Part shown: positions 13,476 through 18,288 of the stretch, piece after piece | Layout of the letters: every line of letters begins with the position of its first letter | Numbering within the stretch: the stretch's first letter is position 1 | Position numbers and translations under genes: made by a program | Source: Thermococci archaeon | GTDB lineage: Archaea > Hadarchaeota > B88-G9 | Direction: 5' to 3' | Length of the DNA stretch: 18,288 bases | Assembly: GCA_003660555.1 (NCBI GenBank) | Contig: QMUK01000016.1 | Span: 1-18,288, forward strand | Notes under the pieces: model-generated | What the model saw: the letters and a program-made list of their open reading frames with translations, nothing else | What the model was told of the DNA's origin: nothing | Database searches by the model: none

Positions 13476-16400
13476 TTGATTAGGATAGAGGAGATTGTGC
13501 TAAAGGACTTCAAGTCTTTCAGCGGAAGAGTCAGGATTCCGCTATCTGAGAGATTCACGGCGATAGTTGGTCCCAATGGTTCTGGTAAGAGCAATGTAGT
13601 CGATGCCATATGCTTCGTTCTAGGGATGAATCGGGCGAAGTTGCTAAGAGCTGGGAGACTTTCAGACCTAATATTTTTTGATGGGAAGCGAGTCAAAGAC
13701 AAGAGCGAAGTTTCTTTAATTGTGAGGAACGGTGCTGAAAAAACGAAAGTGAGCAGAGTGATAAGTAAGAAAGGGGAGAGTAAATATTACCTAAATGGAA
13801 GGAGAGTAAAGAGAGAGGAACTCTTGGATTTCCTCTCGTCTCTTGGAATAAAACCAGATGGGTATAACTTCGTTTTACAAGGAGACATATCTAAAGTGAT
13901 ACAAATGAACAAAATCGAAAGAAGGGAGCTAATAGAGGAGATTGCAGGAATATCAGAGTACGAGAAAAGGAAAGAAAGATCTCTGAATGAGTTGAGAAGA
14001 GTTGAGGAGAATCTCGGTACGCTCAACGCTCTCGTAAATGAGGTTTGGAGAAACGTCTCCAGACTTTCAGAGGAAAGAGAGCGGGCGATTAGATATAAGA
14101 CCATTTCCGATGAGATTTCCAGAAAAGAAATTGAATTTAAAGCTTGTAAATACATGGAGCTCTCGCTCAGAATAGAGGAGCTACATAGAAAGGTCGATGC
14201 AATCAATGAAAAACTGAAGGTGCTTGAATCTGATAGAAATCGCATCATGAACGAATATTCAAGAATAAATGAGGAAATCAAGCAGATTAGAATGGAACTA
14301 AGTGAGATAGAAGCAAAAAAGAAGATAAATTTCTCTTCGGTTCTTGAAAACATAAGAAAGACTAAGAGCGATTTAGAAACTAGAATTAGGGATATAAAAG
14401 ACAGAATATCTAGTTTATCAGACGAAATTGACGAGAAAACTAAGGAGAAGGATGGAATACTACGGGAGATCCAAGAATATTCAAGGGAGCTAAGGAATCT
14501 AGGGGAAAAACTAGATGAGATTTCAGTCGAGTTGAGGGAGACGAAGGAGAGAAGAGTGAAAATAAAGAGAAGATTTTCTGAGCTCGATAGGGAGAGGGTG
14601 GAATCTCTGAGGAAAATAGAGGAAATAGAGAAAAATATTAGGGAAATTCAGGAAAAACTGGAGAAAAATCAGGAAAAGGAGAGTGGACTCTCTTCTGAGA
14701 TGAAAAAAGTGGAATTGGAAGTTAATCTCCTAGCCAAGAGTTTGGAAGAGCATAAGTTCAAACTACTCTCGGTTGAGGAAAGGATTTCCAACTTGTCAGA
14801 GACCATATCCAAGAATCAAATGAGGATAGGCCTCCTCAAACGTAAAGTCTCCGAGAACATGAGGGAAATGACTGCAATCGGTAGTGAGCTAGAGGAAGTG
14901 TCCAGTAGGCAAAAATCTCTGGAAATAGAACTGATAGATCTAGAGAGAAGGGTGCCTTCGAAGGAGAAAATAGATGCAGAAGGAGTTCATGGCAGGGTAT
15001 TTGAACTAATACGACCAAAAAGCAAAGACTTCATAGACGCCATAGAGGCGTGTGCTGGTAGGAGGCTAGAGAACATAGTCGTACAGGACTGGGAAACTGC
15101 TAAGAGATGCGCAGAGATGATGAAAAAGATGAAATTGAGGAGAAAGGAGACTCTACTTCCCATAAAGGAGCTCAAGCCTAGAGTCATAGATGCGCCAGAG
15201 AGCGTAATAGGAAGAGTGATAGACCTAATAGACTTCGATGAACAGTACAGGAAAGTCATGGAGCACATATTCGGAGGGACTATAGTAGTCAGAGATTTAA
15301 ATGAAGCGAAGAAATTCCTAGGGAAATACAGGATGGTTACTCTGGACGGAGACCTCATAGAGAGAAGTGCTTCCCTGACGGTTGGTGGGGGAAAAATAAA
15401 GAAGTTGATGTCCCAGGCCAAATTAGAAAAGATTAGGATAGAGTTAGAAGAGGTCAGATCTAAGAGGGAGAGTCTTTCATCGGAATACGAGAAACTGAGA
15501 AAAGAAAAAGACGAGATGATGATGGAGATATCTGCCTTGGAGAGAGAAAACAAAAGGTTGTCAGAGATTCTCGAAGAAATTAAAAGCTCTAGGGATGAGT
15601 TATCATCCAAAATAGATTCTATTTCCAATGCATTGAATGAGAAAAGAAGAGAGCTCTCTGAAGTAACCAGATCACTGGAGGAGGTTAGAGCTGAGATTAG
15701 TTCTCTAAGAACTAAGTTGGAAGAACTTGAGAATATAAAGCAGGAGATTATGAGCAAGAACTTCGACGAAATACAATCCATATCAAACGAATTGGAGACA
15801 ATAGACTCAAAGATCTCATATTTAATCTCAGAGAAAGAGAGAATTGAGAAGAAGGCTTCTGAGATAGAGAACAGGAAAAAAGGATTAGATTATCTAAGAC
15901 AGGTAATTTTGAAGGATGTGGAAAGACTTCAAGGAGAAAAGGAGATGCTTGAGAAAGAACTGGATAAGTTAAAAGTTGAACTGTCATTGACAGCTGATAA
16001 AGAGAGGGATCTAATTTCAGAGATTGAGAGAGCATCTAAGGAGATACTCGAGAGACAAAAAATAGTAGCTAAGAAGGAAAGACATCTAAAGGAGATCTCT
16101 AGAGAGATAGAACAAATAGAGAAAGAAATTAAGGAACTGGTGGAGAGAAAGGGATACCTAATGGGGGAGATATCTAGACTAGAGGAGGAGAGATCTAACT
16201 TTGAGATTAGCTTACCCAGAGAGATCGAATTCAGAGATCCAAACGAAATTCTCGACGAAATAGAAGAATTGAAGAGAGAACTGGATGAGATAGGAGAAGT
16301 AAACATGAGGGCCATAGAGGAGTACGATGCTGAGAAATCTAGATACGACGAACTAAAAGAAAAGAGAGACAAATTGCTAGAGGAGAGAGAGTCTATCCTA

Positions 16401-16898
16401 AAATTAATACGTGAAATAGACTCAAAGAAAAAGGAGACTTTCCTCAGGACATTTGAAGAGATAAATCGTAGATTTGGCAATATATTCTCTGAATTAAGTC
16501 CTGGTGGAACGGCGAAATTGACGCTAGATGATCGAAACGATCCATTTCGAGGTGGTGTCGGGATAATGGCCAAACCCAGGGGAAAGGAGCTGAAGAGGCT
16601 AGAGGCCATGTCGGGTGGAGAGCAAGCACTAACGGCTATAGCCTTGATATTCGCGATACAAAGTTTCAAACCTGCACCGTTCTATGTTTTCGACGAGATA
16701 GATGCTAATTTGGACCCAGAAAACGTTGAAAGAGTTGCTGAGATGATAAAGAGAGCTAGCAGCGATAGTCAGTTCCTAGTAGTCAGTCTGAGGGAGGAAA
16801 TGGTCTCTAGAGCAGACGTGATAATAGGGATAAAAAACGAGGGGGGCAGATCCAAGGCCATAGGACTGAGCTTCTCCGATCTATCTTCTCCCTCTTAA
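13476..16898 (+). CDS. smc: Chromosome segregation/condensation ATPase SMC
   Basis: A large ATPase that extrudes or bridges DNA loops. The 1140-residue protein has the full SMC architecture: N-terminal head with Walker A GPNGSGKS (32-39) and Q-loop FVLQGDISKV; coiled coil (about 165-500); hinge (about 500-640; GRVFELIRPKSKDFIDAIEA to SLTVGGG); return coiled coil (about 645-985); and C-terminal head with signature MSGGEQALTA (1045-1054) and Walker B FYVFDEIDANLDP (Asp1073-Glu1074). All ATPase motifs are intact. The start is TTG at 13476, four bases after the glycosyltransferase stop, with AAGGA close upstream. The kleisin partner ScpA is not found in the window, although scpA often neighbours smc. 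The stop overlaps the convergent membrane-protein gene by 18 bp. Confidence 0.96.
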   Translation: MIRIEEIVLKDFKSFSGRVRIPLSERFTAIVGPNGSGKSNVVDAICFVLGMNRAKLLRAGRLSDLIFFDGKRVKDKSEVSLIVRNGAEKTKVSRVISKKGESKYYLNGRRVKREELLDFLSSLGIKPDGYNFVLQGDISKVIQMNKIERRELIEEIAGISEYEKRKERSLNELRRVEENLGTLNALVNEVWRNVSRLSEERERAIRYKTISDEISRKEIEFKACKYMELSLRIEELHRKVDAINEKLKVLESDRNRIMNEYSRINEEIKQIRMELSEIEAKKKINFSSVLENIRKTKSDLETRIRDIKDRISSLSDEIDEKTKEKDGILREIQEYSRELRNLGEKLDEISVELRETKERRVKIKRRFSELDRERVESLRKIEEIEKNIREIQEKLEKNQEKESGLSSEMKKVELEVNLLAKSLEEHKFKLLSVEERISNLSETISKNQMRIGLLKRKVSENMREMTAIGSELEEVSSRQKSLEIELIDLERRVPSKEKIDAEGVHGRVFELIRPKSKDFIDAIEACAGRRLENIVVQDWETAKRCAEMMKKMKLRRKETLLPIKELKPRVIDAPESVIGRVIDLIDFDEQYRKVMEHIFGGTIVVRDLNEAKKFLGKYRMVTLDGDLIERSASLTVGGGKIKKLMSQAKLEKIRIELEEVRSKRESLSSEYEKLRKEKDEMMMEISALERENKRLSEILEEIKSSRDELSSKIDSISNALNEKRRELSEVTRSLEEVRAEISSLRTKLEELENIKQEIMSKNFDEIQSISNELETIDSKISYLISEKERIEKKASEIENRKKGLDYLRQVILKDVERLQGEKEMLEKELDKLKVELSLTADKERDLISEIERASKEILERQKIVAKKERHLKEISREIEQIEKEIKELVERKGYLMGEISRLEEERSNFEISLPREIEFRDPNEILDEIEELKRELDEIGEVNMRAIEEYDAEKSRYDELKEKRDKLLEERESILKLIREIDSKKKETFLRTFEEINRRFGNIFSELSPGGTAKLTLDDRNDPFRGGVGIMAKPRGKELKRLEAMSGGEQALTAIALIFAIQSFKPAPFYVFDEIDANLDPENVERVAEMIKRASSDSQFLVVSLREEMVSRADVIIGIKNEGGRSKAIGLSFSDLSSPS

Positions 16899-18206
16899 CC
16901 TTCTTATCTTCTCCTCTACTTCAGCTAGCTCTCTTTCGTACTCTTCTCTCAGATCTCTGTAAGTTTCCGGACCTAGTTCGTCCTTTAAGCTTTCTATAGA
17001 AGATATAAGCTTAGTTATTCTTTCTTTCTCTGATAGGAGCTTGTTGAGTTCTTCATCCCTTACTAGTGTCTCTGGTCTTTCTCTTGGCCTAATTACTTCT
17101 CGTCTTCTCTCCTCCTCTTTTATTGCTTCTCTCTCTACTGCAGGCCCAATTTCGGTAGGAGGCTTCTCTATTCTTTCCTCCCTTGGGGCTTTCTTTGGTA
17201 TTCTTTTCGGTTCCTCTTTCCTTACCTTCCTCTTCCTCAGAACTCTCTTCCTAGACACTTTTCTATCTTTTTCCTCTGGTACTGCCTCTCTCTCTGTGAT
17301 CAATTTTCTTCTTCTAACTCTGGCTTTGCCTCCTCTCAGGGAAATCAGGAACAAGGTCAATATGGCGAGAGCTATTATTATTCCCAATGCCATTCCGAAC
17401 TTGGTCGGAAGAGAAACCGATATCGGAATTGTGCCACCTTCCTTCCCTAATTCCCCAAGAGAGTATTTTATGAAATCCAATGCTGCTGGTGAGATTCTCC
17501 GATTAGTGAGAAAATCAGAATCACATCCGAAAATTACCCTCCCTTTTCCTAGTGTTCCTTCCATGAAGACTGTGGCTGAAGAAGGTCTAGCTCCAGGACT
17601 AGCTTTCCCTATGGGCTTTAGCTTGAGTGGAGATGGCCCCGAAACTAGGTAGCAGGCTTCATATACCGTTACTTCTCTCTTCTCTCTCCCTAAGAGTAGA
17701 TCTCTTATTAGAATGTTTTCTGGATCTCCGTCGTTATATATTGGATCAATTACTGCTTCTCCGGAGAAAGTGACTTCGAATTCTCTTGATAGGGAATTAA
17801 CTGCTCTATTTCCTTCTGGATCTGGATCTGATAGAACGATGAGTATTCCCCCTCTGTATACGAAGTCCCTTATCCTCCTAGCTTCTTGAGAGAAGCCTGC
17901 TGTCGGCTGTACTATTACCAATGCTTTGACTCCCTCGAGAGAAAAGTTCCTCTCTCTAGCTACCCTCACTTCGTATCCCATGGCCTCTATTTCTTCTTTG
18001 AGCTTGGATAGTCCATTGTTTCCCCTATCTGTTACACTTTTCTTCTCTCCATGGGAGTTATCGAAGAGTATTGTTCCTCCTGAGTGTGCTTGGGGGGATA
18101 GTACCGAGAACGTCAGCAATATCAGGACTATTCCTAGAAGAATCCTCCTAGGCAATTCTTTACCTGATACGAGCATTTCCCTCACTCCCCATACTAAATT
18201 CTCCAC
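16881..18206 (-). CDS. Membrane-anchored DUF4350-like protein with cytoplasmic coiled-coil tail
   Basis: A 441-residue protein of unknown function. Residues about 20-38 are a signal peptide or anchor (RILLGIVLILLTFSVLS). Residues 44-255 resemble the DUF4350/glutamine-amidotransferase-like fold: ILFDNSHGE, then GYEVRV, ALVIVQPTAGFS, a GGILIVLSDPD strand-turn, and GKGRVIFGCDSDFLTN. No catalytic Cys typical of amidotransferases is evident. A transmembrane helix (about 270-290) leads to a basic patch (KARVRRRKL) and a long charged tail ending in a predicted coiled coil (about 385-439, LNKLLSEKERITKLISSIES onward). The ligand-like domain would be outside the cell. The start could be GTG 18206, one base after the upstream stop with GGAG close by, or ATG 18176, which also has an SD and gives a more normal signal peptide. 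Confidence 0.68.
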   Translation of the reverse strand: MENLVWGVREMLVSGKELPRRILLGIVLILLTFSVLSPQAHSGGTILFDNSHGEKKSVTDRGNNGLSKLKEEIEAMGYEVRVARERNFSLEGVKALVIVQPTAGFSQEARRIRDFVYRGGILIVLSDPDPEGNRAVNSLSREFEVTFSGEAVIDPIYNDGDPENILIRDLLLGREKREVTVYEACYLVSGPSPLKLKPIGKASPGARPSSATVFMEGTLGKGRVIFGCDSDFLTNRRISPAALDFIKYSLGELGKEGGTIPISVSLPTKFGMALGIIIALAILTLFLISLRGGKARVRRRKLITEREAVPEEKDRKVSRKRVLRKRKVRKEEPKRIPKKAPREERIEKPPTEIGPAVEREAIKEEERRREVIRPRERPETLVRDEELNKLLSEKERITKLISSIESLKDELGPETYRDLREEYERELAEVEEKIRRLRGRR

Positions 18207-18207
18207 A

Positions 18208-18288
18208 TCACTCCTTCGCCAAATAGTTGGCGAATTCCTCTATTTCTCCCTTTTTACCTATGACTATAGCTCTGTCCCCCCTGTTTAA
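18208..18288 (-). CDS. Partial CDS, 3' end of an unidentified gene
   Basis: The last 26 codons of a minus-strand gene that extends past the right edge. The visible protein includes GDRAIVIGKKGEIEEFANYL and ends in AKE: a beta-strand, then a glycine turn, then a helix. The stop lies one base before the GTG of the DUF4350-like gene, and GGAG in its final codons could serve as that gene's SD, so the two are probably one operon. Too little is present to name the family. Confidence 0.6.
   Translation of the reverse strand, partial: LNRGDRAIVIGKKGEIEEFANYLAKE

Noticed and set aside
13787-16669. Several long minus-strand ORFs opposite smc
   Set aside because: Ser/Leu/Phe-rich shadows of the Glu/Lys/Arg coiled coil; none has an SD or family motif.

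Overview
The window looks like chromosomal DNA from a thermophilic archaeon, and its gene content is mostly informational and cell-cycle. Evidence for Archaea: the gene order secE-spt5-L11-L1-L10-L12 with archaeal-type acidic tails on L10 and L12, an XPF/Hef repair helicase-nuclease, DtdA, UPF0147, an autoantigen-p27-type zinc protein, A/T-rich TATA boxes about 25-35 bp ahead of starts, some apparently leaderless genes, and frequent TTG/GTG starts behind strong Shine-Dalgarno (SD) sites. Arg is mostly AGA/AGG, Ile is often ATA, and proteins are rich in Lys/Glu, as in hyperthermophiles. FtsZ argues against a typical Sulfolobales/Thermoproteales genome. The presence of both a Hef-type and a short XPF-type nuclease would fit a deep TACK lineage such as Korarchaeota, but that placement is inference and no search was run.

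Layout. 1-460: a partial minus-strand gene and a UPF0147 gene. 506-1042: a zinc-ribbon p27-like protein and a winged-helix protein, adjacent and driven by a promoter shared divergently with UPF0147. 1036-3228 (minus) and 3290-3958 (plus): Hef and a stand-alone XPF-type nuclease, divergent from one palindromic TATA element; D-aminoacyl-tRNA deacylase is translationally coupled to the latter. 4837-5943: ftsZ, convergent with a very large secreted beta-propeller protein gene (5940-8906, minus). 8907-9223: a 317-bp gap with repeats, a palindrome and the secE promoter. 9224-16898: an apparently continuous plus-strand block of secE, spt5, rpl11, rpl1, rpl10, rpl12, a GT4 glycosyltransferase and smc. 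16881-18206 (minus): a membrane-anchored DUF4350-like protein with a charged coiled-coil tail, preceded by the 3' end of another gene (18208-18288).

Together the block covers protein export (SecE), transcription elongation (Spt5), the ribosomal L1 and L12 stalks, chromosome organisation (SMC), division (FtsZ), stalled-fork repair (Hef/XPF) and D-aminoacyl-tRNA removal (DtdA). Genes are packed tightly: all three convergent pairs overlap at their stop codons, and most same-strand neighbours are separated by fewer than 20 bp or overlap. I see no rRNA, tRNA, CRISPR array, insertion sequence or integrase. No clearly new multi-gene system is evident. The items most worth a second look are the paired ERCC4 nucleases, the 51-bp identity between the 3' ends of rpl10 and rpl12, the extension of the stalk operon into glycosyltransferase and smc, the repeat-bearing gap before secE, and the two large uncharacterised exported/membrane proteins.
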